Assembly (NCBI RefSeq): GCF_900143005.1
Contig: NZ_FRCS01000006.1
Coordinates: 124,001 to 188,000 of the forward strand
Direction of reading: 5' to 3'
Source of the DNA: Cryptosporangium aurantiacum
GTDB taxonomy: Bacteria; Actinomycetota; Actinomycetes; Mycobacteriales; Cryptosporangiaceae
Length of the DNA stretch: 64,000 nucleotides
Shown: positions 17,649 through 25,925 of the stretch, in pieces
How the letters are laid out: every line of letters starts with the position of its first letter
Position numbering within the stretch: position 1 is the stretch's first letter
Position numbers and translations under genes: made by a program
The notes under the pieces: generated by a model
What the model saw: the letters and a program-made list of their open reading frames with translations, nothing else
Databases searched by the model: none
Told to the model about the DNA's origin: nothing

Positions 17649-17864
17649 TCAACCCCCGTCGTGATGGTCGCCTCCTCGCGGGTGCTCGGTCTGCCGCGAG
17701 CCGCGACCCGCGAGATAGGCAGCTACGAGATTGACGAGTGAGTTGAATAGCGACGCGTCGCTCTCGGCTGTGGAGATTATGACGACGGTCAGCGCCAGGA
17801 CGGCGAAGCTGCCGACCAGGGACATGTGCTTGATCAGGAAGGTCTTGAGGGATTTCTTCACCAT
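17649..17864 (-). CDS. 71-residue membrane protein beside the FxSxx operon
   Basis: A small protein with an excellent AGGAGA ribosome binding site just before its ATG at 17864. The N terminus is basic (MVKKSLKTFLIKH). Residues about 15-33 are a strong membrane helix (LVGSFAVLALTVVIISTA). Residues 38-54 (ASLFNSLVNLVAAYLAGRG) form a second hydrophobic or amphipathic segment. The tail is polar (RQTEHPRGGDHHDGG). I do not recognise a family. It lies on the same strand as the precursor, 334 bases upstream, and diverges from the second NB-ARC-TPR gene. It could be an immunity, export or anchoring partner of the RiPP system (inference). Confidence 0.65.
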   Translation of the reverse strand: MVKKSLKTFLIKHMSLVGSFAVLALTVVIISTAESDASLFNSLVNLVAAYLAGRGSRQTEHPRGGDHHDGG

Positions 17865-17907
17865 CTTCTCCTGCAGGCCGATGACGTTTCTTTAATCGTC
17901 CGGCCAC

Positions 17908-17932
17908 GCAGAAGACCCAAACCATCTTCTGC
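17908..17932. promoter_or_regulatory. Perfect 8-base inverted repeat in the divergent control region
   Basis: GCAGAAGA and TCTTCTGC flank a 9-base spacer, 43 bases upstream of the small membrane protein ATG. No T-run follows, so an operator is more likely than a terminator. The motif CAGAAG recurs at about 17955 and 17996 in the same intergenic region. Confidence 0.45.
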
Positions 17933-17998
17933 CGGGGGTTGCCAGAGGTTTACAGAAGGTCGCCCTCTGAGGCAGCATGCCACCTGGGGCTTGACAGA

Positions 17999-18013
17999 AG
18001 TTGACACAACTTG
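17999..18013. promoter_or_regulatory. Inverted repeat AAGTTG-N3-CAACTT and nearby TTGACA boxes
   Basis: A perfect 6-base inverted repeat overlaps TTGACA at 18002-18007; another TTGACA lies at 17992-17997. The latter are good matches to a housekeeping -35 box pointing to the TPR gene at 18105, but no strong -10 is seen at the right spacing. This is a candidate operator/promoter for the rightward gene. Confidence 0.4.
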
Positions 18014-18104
18014 GCGTCCCGTCTGCATGCGATCGTCCCAGTTGTCCCTGATCCACCGTGGACTTGATTCAGGCAGGCCGACGTTTCCGGGGGGAGCGTG
18101 AGGG

Positions 18105-20990
18105 GTGGCGCCGAGCGAGCTGGTCGTCCAGTTGAACGATCTTTGGCGTGCAGCGGGCCGCCCTTCCTACCGCCGAGTGAGTAAGGCGATTGACGACAAC
18201 GACGGGATGCGGGACACGGTCAGTCACGAGACGGTGAGCGCCCTGCTCAACGACAGAAAAGTGCCGCAATGGCCGAAAGTCGAATGTGTAGTGCGGCAGT
18301 TGGCGCTGATGTCCGTGCGGAAGCTGGACCCTGATGCGGAAGTTGCTCGCTTTCTTCCGCTCTGGGAGATCGCGAATAGTGAGCGTGGGGAGACGGCCGC
18401 CCCGTCTCGCACCAACGTCAACCCGAGTGGGCGTACTCCCCTGCCCTCGGCAGCAACGAACGGCCAACCATCGGACGATGTCCAACAATTCGGATCGACG
18501 CCCGCCCGGAATCCGCATTTCACCGGCCGGGACGAGCTTTTTTCTTTGGTACCGACGCTGCTCGGCCACGAGCCGTGGCGTCCGGTAATACTGCACGGTT
18601 TCAGCGGAGTTGGGAAAACCAGTACGGCGATTGAATACGTCTATCGTGAGCGGAGCCACTATGACTTGATCTGGTGGGTCGCCGCTGAGCAACCCGCGCA
18701 AGCGCGGGCCGCGCTGGTCGCACTCGGCGAGCACCTGGAACTGCCGACGAGCCAAGATATACGCCAAACCATTCGCAGCGTCCTTCTCCATCTGGAGTCC
18801 GCAGACTTCCGCTGGCTGTTGGTCTTCGACAATGCCGCCGGTTCTGAAGAAATCGCCGAGCTTCTTCCTGCTGCTGACGGCGCAGCCGGAGGGGCCGTCA
18901 TCGTGACGACGCGTGACTCCGCCTGGCTCGACCGAGGACGAGCGGTGCTCGTCGACGTTCTTCCCCGGCCGGACAGCATTCGTCTTCTACAACGCCGCGG
19001 CGACATCACCTTCGATGACGCAGACAGACTCGCGTCCTATCTCGGCGATCTGCCGCTTGCCCTTGAACAGGCGGCAGCGATGCGGGCGGAAACTCGGATT
19101 ACCGTGGCGGACTACGTGCGCCTTCTGGACGAAGACGCATACGCCGTCCTCGACACGAACCAGCCCCCAGGTTATCGGGCAACGGTGGCAGGTGCATTCC
19201 GGTTCGCTTTTACGCGGCTTCGCCGCGAGCGCCCAGCCGCGGCCCAGCTTCTCGAGTTGCTCGCGTGCCTCAGCGCTGAGCCTATCGCGCTCGCCTTTCT
19301 TCGCAGCTCGGGCGAACGACTGGTTCCGCCGTCCCTGAGCCGTCTCCTGCAACGCGACGACCAGCTCGACGACGCTGTACACCTGCTGCGTCGCTACGGC
19401 CTGCTGACTACCGTCGACGGGGCTCAGCGTCTGCAGGTGCACCGTCTGGTCCAGTTGATAGTACGCGATCACCTGCTCACCGAACACGAACGGGAGCGCG
19501 CTTATCGCAACGCGAGCTTACTATTGGTTGCGGCCAACCCCGGAAATCCCAATGATCAGATCAGTTGGGAAATGCACAAAGAGGTGAGCCCGCACGTTCG
19601 TCCGGCACGCTTGATCACGTACACCGATAGAGCAGTGCGTCGCGTGGTGCTCGACCAAGCCCGTTTCCTCTACCTGAGCGGTGACTTCGCTGCGAGTCTG
19701 CGGCTAGCTGAAGAGGCACTGAGAGCATGGGCGGGGCCCGAGGGCGCCTGGGAAAACGAACACGCCGACGACGCCTGGGACGACGACGAGACCTTTTCCT
19801 GCCTCAATGCGATAGTCACCGCGCTATGTAGCCTCGGCCGCTACCAGGAAGCCGGTGTACTGGCCGAGAGGATGCTGAATCGACTCAACGCCCTACCCGA
19901 GTTCGGCCCTGACCACACGCTGACCGCCGGCGTGGTCAATACGGTGGCGTACGCGCGCCGCGCGCTGGGTAACTACACGGAAGCCCTCCAACTCGATCAG
20001 TACCGAATCGATTTCTGCACCCGCCGGGGCCTCCGCCCGGAACTCCAACGAGCCCGCAGCAACCTCGCTGTCGGCCTTCGAGCAACGGGCAACTTTCGTC
20101 GGGCCCACGAGATCGACCGGGCACTGTTCGAAGAGCGCAGGCACGAGTTGGGCGAGGATCATTATCTGACCGTCTTCTCAGCCTCGAACTTGGCGCGCGA
20201 CCTTTACGGTCTAGGTCGGTACGCCGAGGCGCTTCGCCTGCAGGAGCGGAGCCTGCCCGCATTGCGAGCGAGGCTCGGACTGCAACATCAGCAGGTCATG
20301 TGGGCAAACCGCACGGTAGCGGTCTGTTTACGGAAGACTGGACGCCTTCTCGAGGCCCTCCACCACAGCGACAATCATTTCCGCGCGTGCACGGACGAGT
20401 TCGGCGCCGAACACGCTGACGCGCTCGCAGCCTGTTTGACGTACGTGAATTCCATCCGCGCGATCGCCACGGCCGATCCGGATAATTACGCCAACTCTCT
20501 TCCTGCTGCGTACAACCTCAGCCTTTTCGCCGTGAGCGCTTACCGGCGGGTGTTCAACGAACGAAACCCGCTCACATTGGCGGCCGCGACCAATCAGGCG
20601 GCGATCCTGCGAGCGATGGGACAGCGCAACCGCGCGCGCATTACCGCGCAGACGGCATACCACGGACTCGAACCGCTGGGTCTGACCCACCCGTACACTC
20701 AGGCGGCCGCTATCGGGTTAGCCAATGATCTGGTCACGGCACACGAGGAAGATGACGCCATCCGCCTCTTGCAGACCGTGACGTCGATGACGCCGGAGAG
20801 TCGCAGAAGTCATCCGGACATCTTGGTGGGCGAGATCAATCTGGCGCTCATTACCAATTCGACCGCCGACGAACCGGTCCGGCGGGCGCTGGACGCACTC
20901 CAACGGGCCCTGGGGTCTGACCACCCAGATGTTTTGGCGGCAAAACGAGGTGCGCGCCTCGAATGCGACATCGAACCCCCGCCATTCTGA
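18105..20990 (+). CDS. fxsT: FxSxx-COOH system HTH / NB-ARC / TPR protein (second copy)
   Basis: A 961-residue paralogue of the protein at 12047. Residues 1-85 add a helix-turn-helix-like domain (SELVVQLNDLWRAAGRPSYR ... VSHETVSALLNDRKVPQWP), after which comes a linker. FTGRDEL is at about 139-145; the P-loop is GFSGVGKT (165-172); Walker B is RWLLVFDNA; LPLALEQAA follows. TPRs fill the rest, and the tail is ECDIEPPPF. GTG 18105 follows GGGGGAGC. Differences from copy one (HTH present, less GC-rich codon use in places) suggest old duplication and specialisation: this copy could bind DNA, while the other could sense or scaffold only (inference). Confidence 0.87.
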   Translation: MAPSELVVQLNDLWRAAGRPSYRRVSKAIDDNDGMRDTVSHETVSALLNDRKVPQWPKVECVVRQLALMSVRKLDPDAEVARFLPLWEIANSERGETAAPSRTNVNPSGRTPLPSAATNGQPSDDVQQFGSTPARNPHFTGRDELFSLVPTLLGHEPWRPVILHGFSGVGKTSTAIEYVYRERSHYDLIWWVAAEQPAQARAALVALGEHLELPTSQDIRQTIRSVLLHLESADFRWLLVFDNAAGSEEIAELLPAADGAAGGAVIVTTRDSAWLDRGRAVLVDVLPRPDSIRLLQRRGDITFDDADRLASYLGDLPLALEQAAAMRAETRITVADYVRLLDEDAYAVLDTNQPPGYRATVAGAFRFAFTRLRRERPAAAQLLELLACLSAEPIALAFLRSSGERLVPPSLSRLLQRDDQLDDAVHLLRRYGLLTTVDGAQRLQVHRLVQLIVRDHLLTEHERERAYRNASLLLVAANPGNPNDQISWEMHKEVSPHVRPARLITYTDRAVRRVVLDQARFLYLSGDFAASLRLAEEALRAWAGPEGAWENEHADDAWDDDETFSCLNAIVTALCSLGRYQEAGVLAERMLNRLNALPEFGPDHTLTAGVVNTVAYARRALGNYTEALQLDQYRIDFCTRRGLRPELQRARSNLAVGLRATGNFRRAHEIDRALFEERRHELGEDHYLTVFSASNLARDLYGLGRYAEALRLQERSLPALRARLGLQHQQVMWANRTVAVCLRKTGRLLEALHHSDNHFRACTDEFGAEHADALAACLTYVNSIRAIATADPDNYANSLPAAYNLSLFAVSAYRRVFNERNPLTLAAATNQAAILRAMGQRNRARITAQTAYHGLEPLGLTHPYTQAAAIGLANDLVTAHEEDDAIRLLQTVTSMTPESRRSHPDILVGEINLALITNSTADEPVRRALDALQRALGSDHPDVLAAKRGARLECDIEPPPF

Positions 20991-21014
20991 GCTAGCCCCC
21001 GCAGCCGGGCGGCG

Positions 21015-22160
21015 TCACGGAGGGCTGCCGAGCGTGAGCGTGGTTCGCTCGGCGGTCCCGGCCCGGGTGTACTCGACCGCGACCTGGTCTCCGGGCTTCT
21101 TGCTCACCACCGCGAGGAACAGGCTGTCCGCGCCCGCCGTCGGCCGACCGTCGACCGCGGTGATGACGTCCCGGGGGCGAAGGCCCGCCTGCTCCGCCGG
21201 GCCTCCGGACGTTACCGACTGCACGAACAGCCCGTGGGTCACGCCGAAGCGCTCGGCCGTCGCCGCGGGGATCGGCACCGCCACCATTCCCAGGTACGGC
21301 GGGCTGAACTTGCCTTGGTCTATCAGCTGGTCCGCGACCACGGTGGCCACGTCGACGGGGATCGCGAAACCGAGACCGACGCTGCCGCCGCCGGGGTCTC
21401 CCGACGCGGTGGGCACTGTGGCGATCGCGGTGTTGACTCCGATCAGCTTGCCGGCGCAGTCGACCAAAGCCCCGCCGGAGTTGCCCGGGTTGATCGCCGC
21501 GTCGGTCTGGATAGCGCCGGGAAGTACCGCGGTCTGGCCGTCCTCTGAGGGGACCGGCACATCGCGGCCGAGCGCGCTGACGATGCCGCTGGTCACGGTC
21601 CCGGTGAGGCCGAGCGGTGAGCCGAGCGCGACAACCGGCTGGCCGACCTTCAGCGGCGCGGACCGACCGATCGGGATGGTCGATACGCCCTCCGGCGGGT
21701 CGGCCCTGACCACCGCGAGATCCACCTCGGGCGCTCGCCCGACCACGGTGGCGCGCACGGTCTGCCCGCCGCTGAATAGCACGTCGATCGTGCCGGTGGA
21801 CCCCGCCGGGGAGATCACATGGTCGTTCGTGAGGATGTACCCGCCGTCGCGGATGACCTCCCCGCTGCCGTTGCCACCTGACGTCCCGTTGGAGACCAGC
21901 AGCGTCACTACCGAAGGCTGCACCTCGGCGGCGACGGTGGACGCCACACACGAGGCTGCGGCGACATCCGAGGTCGCGGCAGCCTCGGCGGTCTCGTCAT
22001 CGTCGTCAGTCGCCCAGTACACGACCGCGCCGCTCAGCAGCCCCGAGACGAGCCCGATCGCGATCCCCGCCGCGGCCAGAGCCCAGATCGACCGCGGGCC
22101 ACGGGTGCGGGTCGGCGGCGCCGACGCCGCGTCCGCATTCGTGCTCGGTGGCGTCCCCAT
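21015..22160 (-). CDS. HtrA/DegP-like membrane-anchored serine protease with PDZ domain
   Basis: A 381-residue trypsin-like protease. The start is the ATG at 22160 (MGTPPSTNAD, preceded by GAAGGTG). A cytoplasmic tail is followed by one membrane helix (about 24-49, IWALAAAGIAIGLVSGLLSG), so the protease faces outside. The catalytic triad is visible: His114 (LTNDHV), Asp148 (EVDLAVV), Ser228 (NPGNSGGALV). A C-terminal PDZ domain spans about residues 275-370 (GPAEQAGLRPRDVITAVDGR). This is the normal build of actinobacterial PepD/HtrA-type quality-control proteases. It runs convergent with the TPR gene and 24 bases from it. Confidence 0.93.
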   Translation of the reverse strand: MGTPPSTNADAASAPPTRTRGPRSIWALAAAGIAIGLVSGLLSGAVVYWATDDDDETAEAAATSDVAAASCVASTVAAEVQPSVVTLLVSNGTSGGNGSGEVIRDGGYILTNDHVISPAGSTGTIDVLFSGGQTVRATVVGRAPEVDLAVVRADPPEGVSTIPIGRSAPLKVGQPVVALGSPLGLTGTVTSGIVSALGRDVPVPSEDGQTAVLPGAIQTDAAINPGNSGGALVDCAGKLIGVNTAIATVPTASGDPGGGSVGLGFAIPVDVATVVADQLIDQGKFSPPYLGMVAVPIPAATAERFGVTHGLFVQSVTSGGPAEQAGLRPRDVITAVDGRPTAGADSLFLAVVSKKPGDQVAVEYTRAGTAERTTLTLGSPP

Positions 22161-22265
22161 TCGGTCACCTTCGCCGGGTGAGGTCGGTCTCCACCTCGTC
22201 CTCGCCGGGTGATTCAGGGCGGGCTGCAATGCCCTCGCTGTGGAGATACTTGACGCCGCAGAACA

Positions 22266-22766
22266 TCAGCGGTTGTCGCGGCGGGCCTGGCGCCGGGCGC
22301 CGCTGGCCCGGGTCGAGGCGCGCTGTTTCGGGATGCCGGCGTGGTCGGGTGTCCGATCCAGCCGCTGCGACGCGCGTCGCCGCGCTGCCGGGGCTTCCGG
22401 AGGACCTGGCGGCACCGGGTTGCCCTGCCGCTCTGCCTCGGCCAGCCGCTCGGCGCGCAGCGTCGCGGCGCTCTCCCGCGCCACCGCAGCGAGCCGCTCG
22501 CTCACCCGGGCCAGTGCCTCCTCGAACACCTCGGCTTTCGCCCGGCTGCGGGTGTTCTTCGGGTAGGCCTTTCCCCGGCCGCCGATGTCCTCGACCCGGG
22601 CTGCTGCCTGCCGCCGGTACAACTTGACCTGCTTGTTCCGTGCACGCCGTACCCGGGTGTGCAACTCGACCAGCGCATCCTCGTCGAGACTCGTCAGCCG
22701 TTCCGGCTCTGTTTCCCGGGCCAGCAGCAACTCCGTCTCGGTGAGCGAGTTGAGTAGCGCGTCCAT
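22266..22766 (-). CDS. Conserved helical actinobacterial protein of unknown function
   Basis: A 166-residue, strongly charged, mostly alpha-helical protein (MDALLNSLTETELLLARETEPERLTSLDEDALVELHTRVRR). It has a basic Arg/Ala-rich tail (RRRASQRL...RASGARRQARRDNR) suggestive of nucleic-acid contact. The central part (ARNKQVKLYRRQAAARVED ... KAYPKNTRSRAKAEVFEEALARV) is of a type I have seen as a conserved hypothetical in actinomycetes. The ATG at 22766 has GGAGGCCGGGAG upstream. Function unknown. Confidence 0.7.
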   Translation of the reverse strand: MDALLNSLTETELLLARETEPERLTSLDEDALVELHTRVRRARNKQVKLYRRQAAARVEDIGGRGKAYPKNTRSRAKAEVFEEALARVSERLAAVARESAATLRAERLAEAERQGNPVPPGPPEAPAARRRASQRLDRTPDHAGIPKQRASTRASGARRQARRDNR

Positions 22767-22950
22767 CTCCCGGCCTCCTCGGTCGCCTCGCCGTGTGCAT
22801 CAGCGCACGATGTCGACGATTGCCGACGTCGGACGGCAGCGACTCATGCCCAGAGGATGAAGACTGGGCTGGCTGGCGGTGGCCTGCGCGATCCTCATAT
22901 GTGCCTGTGGACAGCGGTTTTCTGTCGGTGGGCGGCGATAGCATTCGCAC

Positions 22951-24441
22951 ATGGGTTCGAAGTTCGAGCGCGCCGTCGCGGCGTTGCGGGAGCTGGCCGA
23001 GGATGACCTCGGCGGGTTCCCCGACGCCGGGCAGCTCGACCGGGTCCGCGAATGGCAGCACCTACAGCATCTGGTCGACGCGAACCTCGCCACGACGATC
23101 GGCGCGGTCCACCGGCGCGGCGCTGTCGGGCACGACGGCGCCCCGACAACCAAGTCCTGGCTGCAGGGCCGGTTGAAGCTCACTTCGACCGAGGCCGGGA
23201 AGTTCGTCGACACCGCCCGCGCCCTACCGGAGTTGCCGCGATTCGCCGAGGCGCTGACCGCGGGCAGGCTGCCGCTGGCGCATGCGGCGGTGGCGGCGTG
23301 GCTGTACCGCAAGGTCAACGCGGTAGACCCGGGCCTCGTCGCCCGGGCGGAAGAGATGCTGTTCCCGCACGCGGAGAAGCTGAACTCCGCCGAGCTACGG
23401 CAAGTCGCCAAACGGATCCTGGAACACCTGGTCCCGGAGAAGGACCACCCGCCAGAGCCGGAACGGTCGGTGTTTCTGGCCCAGACCTACGACGACATCT
23501 GGGACCTCAAAGGCAGCCTCTCCCCCGAATTCGGCGCGATGCTCCAGACCTACTTCACCTCGATGCCCAAGCCCGATCCTGACGACACCCGGTCAGCGGC
23601 CGAGCGTCGGCACGACCTGATGGCCGAGTTGGTGCGGCGGATCCTCGACAGCGGCGAGCTGCCCACCAACGGCGGTGAGCAGCCCCACCTCACCGTGCTC
23701 GTGCACGTCGACGATCTCCGCCACACCCCCAGCGGTCGCACCGTCCTCAGAAGCCGGGACACAGCCGGAAGCTGGGACAGCACCGGCGACTGGGACAGCA
23801 CCGGCGACTGGGACAGCACCGGCGACTGGGACTGGGACATCGTCGCCGACTGGCTGACCGACCCCGATCCCGACCTCGCCCCTGCGCCGGAGCCGATGGC
23901 AGCGGGAGCGGCGGCCGGGATGGCGGCGGGGAACACGCCTGGGACGGTCCAACCCCGCGCATCCTGGCCGGGTCACCGCGGAGCTGGCGACGACAGCGCC
24001 ACTGACTTCGCGCCGACGCTCCGGTTCGGACGGATTCCCGGACCCGGCGACGGCGGACGCACGGACTACGGCAACCACCTTCCCCTAGCCGCAGTCCACC
24101 GCATCAGCTGCGACGCCGCCGTCAACCGCATCGTCCTCGGGCCCGGAGATGTCCCCCTCTCCGCCGGACGACGAGCCCGGGTGGTGCCACCCACCATGAG
24201 ACGCGCCCTCGTCATTCGCGACGGCGGCTGCCGATTCCACTACTGCACGCGACCCGCCCAATGGACCCAGGCCCACCACGTCGTGCATTGGTCTCACGGC
24301 GGACTGACCGATATGAGCAACCTCGTATTGCTTTGCGATTTTCATCACCACCGCGTCCACGACGAAGGCTGGACTCTCGAATTCGACGGACGGGAACTCA
24401 CCATCCGCCGACCCGACGGCACCACCCTCGACCCACCCTGA
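22951..24441 (+). CDS. DUF222 / HNH endonuclease-domain protein with internal WDSTGD repeats
   Basis: A 496-residue protein of the large actinobacterial DUF222-HNH family. Residues 1-240 are the helical DUF222 part (WLQGRLKLTSTEAGKFVDTA). The C terminus holds the HNH nuclease: CRFHYCTRPAQWTQAHHVVH, then LLCDFHHHRVHD. Between them is a low-complexity linker with three exact WDSTGD units. Many genomes carry multiple copies of this family, some within REP13E12-like elements; the biological role is unsettled. ATG 22951 is the first Met of the conserved domain. A strong hairpin terminator follows the gene. Confidence 0.88.
   Translation: MGSKFERAVAALRELAEDDLGGFPDAGQLDRVREWQHLQHLVDANLATTIGAVHRRGAVGHDGAPTTKSWLQGRLKLTSTEAGKFVDTARALPELPRFAEALTAGRLPLAHAAVAAWLYRKVNAVDPGLVARAEEMLFPHAEKLNSAELRQVAKRILEHLVPEKDHPPEPERSVFLAQTYDDIWDLKGSLSPEFGAMLQTYFTSMPKPDPDDTRSAAERRHDLMAELVRRILDSGELPTNGGEQPHLTVLVHVDDLRHTPSGRTVLRSRDTAGSWDSTGDWDSTGDWDSTGDWDWDIVADWLTDPDPDLAPAPEPMAAGAAAGMAAGNTPGTVQPRASWPGHRGAGDDSATDFAPTLRFGRIPGPGDGGRTDYGNHLPLAAVHRISCDAAVNRIVLGPGDVPLSAGRRARVVPPTMRRALVIRDGGCRFHYCTRPAQWTQAHHVVHWSHGGLTDMSNLVLLCDFHHHRVHDEGWTLEFDGRELTIRRPDGTTLDPP
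23773..23826 (+). repeat. Three exact tandem copies of an 18-base coding repeat
   Basis: TGGGACAGCACCGGCGAC occurs three times head-to-tail at 23773, 23791 and 23809, encoding WDSTGD each time, followed by a partial copy. The length is a multiple of three, so copy-number change would keep the frame. Identity at DNA level points to recent expansion. Confidence 0.9.
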
Positions 24442-24467
24442 GCCCCCGGGCACGCAGGCACGCAGGC

Positions 24468-24501
24468 ACGCCCCGGAGCGCGGACATGCGCTCCGGGGCG
24501 T
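24468..24501 (+). terminator. Perfect 14-base-pair hairpin after the HNH gene
   Basis: ACGCCCCGGAGCGC pairs with GCGCTCCGGGGCGT across a 6-base loop, 26 bases after the HNH stop. This is one of the strongest hairpins in the window and a likely transcription terminator. Just before it are short direct repeats of GCAGGCAC. Confidence 0.75.
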
Positions 24502-24510
24502 CCTGCTGCC

Positions 24511-24590
24511 CAGAAACGGTGCCGCCCAGAAACGGTGCCGCCCAGAAACGGTGCCGCCCAGAAACGGTGCCGCCCAGCGACGGCGCTACC
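24511..24590. repeat. 16-base intergenic tandem repeat, four exact and one diverged copy
   Basis: CAGAAACGGTGCCGCC is repeated exactly at 24511, 24527, 24543 and 24559. A diverged copy CAGCGACGGCGCTACC is at 24575 and the start of a sixth at 24591. Sixteen is not a multiple of three and no gene spans it. Short period and exactness suggest slippage, not a CRISPR array. Confidence 0.85.
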
Positions 24591-24657
24591 CAGCGACGAG
24601 GGGTCGCTCCCGCGGCTATGAGAGCGGGTTGCTCGCAGCCACACAGGGCTGGGCCAC

Positions 24658-25785
24658 GTGAGCCGTAGGATCGCGCATGTGGCCGATCTCGTCGCGCGGT
24701 TCGGCAAGCTTGCCGACGAGTACGAATCCCGGAAGAGTGCGGCGACCGCGCTTGTCGAGCGCTGGGATTGGTACACCTGGCCGGGCCTCGATCTGCGGCC
24801 GTTGTTCTTCGAGCGGGACCTGCTCAAGCCCGGCCGGCGGATGGAGACCCGCCCGCCGATGGATCAGAACGTGATGCGGATCGGCTTCGACGCCGCGGGC
24901 CGCATGACGGTGACCGAGGGCTACAGCGGTTTCCTGAGCGGCCGTCTGCACTACGAGACGTTCGTCCGCTACGACGGTGAAGCGGTCGAATCAGCGCACT
25001 TCGATCCGATGGGCCCGGTCTACCTCCACGAGTACCGCTTCGACGGCACCCTGATGCGCTCGGCGCACACCGTCGCGAGAGGCGGCTCGGGACGGGAGAC
25101 CTATGCCTATTCCAGCGGACGGATCAGCCGTGTCGAAATCGAGCATGATCGTCGCCCTCGGTCGGTGCTGACGGCGGAGCACGACGACCGTGGACTGGTC
25201 AGTCTCGTCGAAGTCGTGGGCCAATTTTCCACGATGCGCTACGAGCGACCACCGGCGGGATTCGACCTTGACGCGGAATGCCAGGCGGTAGCGGACTCAC
25301 TGGTGGAGCGGATTCCGGCTGTCGCGGCACGACTCGCGGTCGATGGGCCAGTCGACTGTGTCGCACTCAGCTACTACCGAGCGGCCCCGTTGTCCTTCGA
25401 GATAGCTGCGGCCACCGCGGACGAGCGTGCCGAGTTGCGATCAGTCGACCCGGAGCTTGCCTGGTCGCCGGCGGAGTTCGACGCCAACGCCGACATCGAC
25501 CTCGACGAGGTGGGATCGCTCCGGTTGGTCCGGCAGGAGCTCGCTCTGCTCGATGCCGAAGACGTTGACGCCGCCGCCGGGGCACAGGTTGGCCGGCGGC
25601 TGCTCTGCGCGGTTGCGGCTCGATTGAACCTGCTCGACTGGTCGCGCACCCTGACGGTGACCGACGACTTCGTGGTGTACGCGGTCGACCTCGAGCTGGT
25701 CGACCTGGAGGCGAACTTGGCCGACTGCCTCGCACCCGACCGCCTCGCCCGCTTACGCGAGCGCGGTTGGTGGCCGAACAGCTAG
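24658..25785 (+). CDS. Hypothetical acidic protein with YD-like central repeats
   Basis: A 375-residue soluble protein from GTG 24658. The middle (about 70-195) has beta-strand repeats of the pattern DAAGRMTVTEGY, HYETFVRYDG, YLHEYRFDG, ETYAYSSGRISRVEIEHD and TAEHDDRGLVS. These resemble YD/RHS-like strands without making a clear RHS shell. The C-terminal 160 residues are helical and acidic. No signal peptide. Family not recognised. Acidic size and isolation would fit an immunity protein, but there is no toxin gene beside it to support that. Confidence 0.6.
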   Translation: MSRRIAHVADLVARFGKLADEYESRKSAATALVERWDWYTWPGLDLRPLFFERDLLKPGRRMETRPPMDQNVMRIGFDAAGRMTVTEGYSGFLSGRLHYETFVRYDGEAVESAHFDPMGPVYLHEYRFDGTLMRSAHTVARGGSGRETYAYSSGRISRVEIEHDRRPRSVLTAEHDDRGLVSLVEVVGQFSTMRYERPPAGFDLDAECQAVADSLVERIPAVAARLAVDGPVDCVALSYYRAAPLSFEIAAATADERAELRSVDPELAWSPAEFDANADIDLDEVGSLRLVRQELALLDAEDVDAAAGAQVGRRLLCAVAARLNLLDWSRTLTVTDDFVVYAVDLELVDLEANLADCLAPDRLARLRERGWWPNS

Positions 25786-25925
25786 CGGAGTATCACCCGT
25801 CCACTGCGGCAGGTCAGCGCCCACGCGGCCGCCGCCACAGGGTGGAACGCCGGCCGTGGCGGGCGAATCACGGAACCGCAGGGGATGGTGCATGGCGTGG
25901 CCACAGGACCCGAGGTCTGACCCGC

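Noticed and set aside
17431-17925. 164-codon leftward frame over the small membrane protein
   Set aside because: Arg/Pro-rich frame with no ribosome binding site; the 71-residue frame inside it has both a good site and a membrane helix.
24511-24600. Tandem repeats considered as a CRISPR array
   Set aside because: The 16-base units are contiguous with no unique spacers, and no cas genes are nearby.
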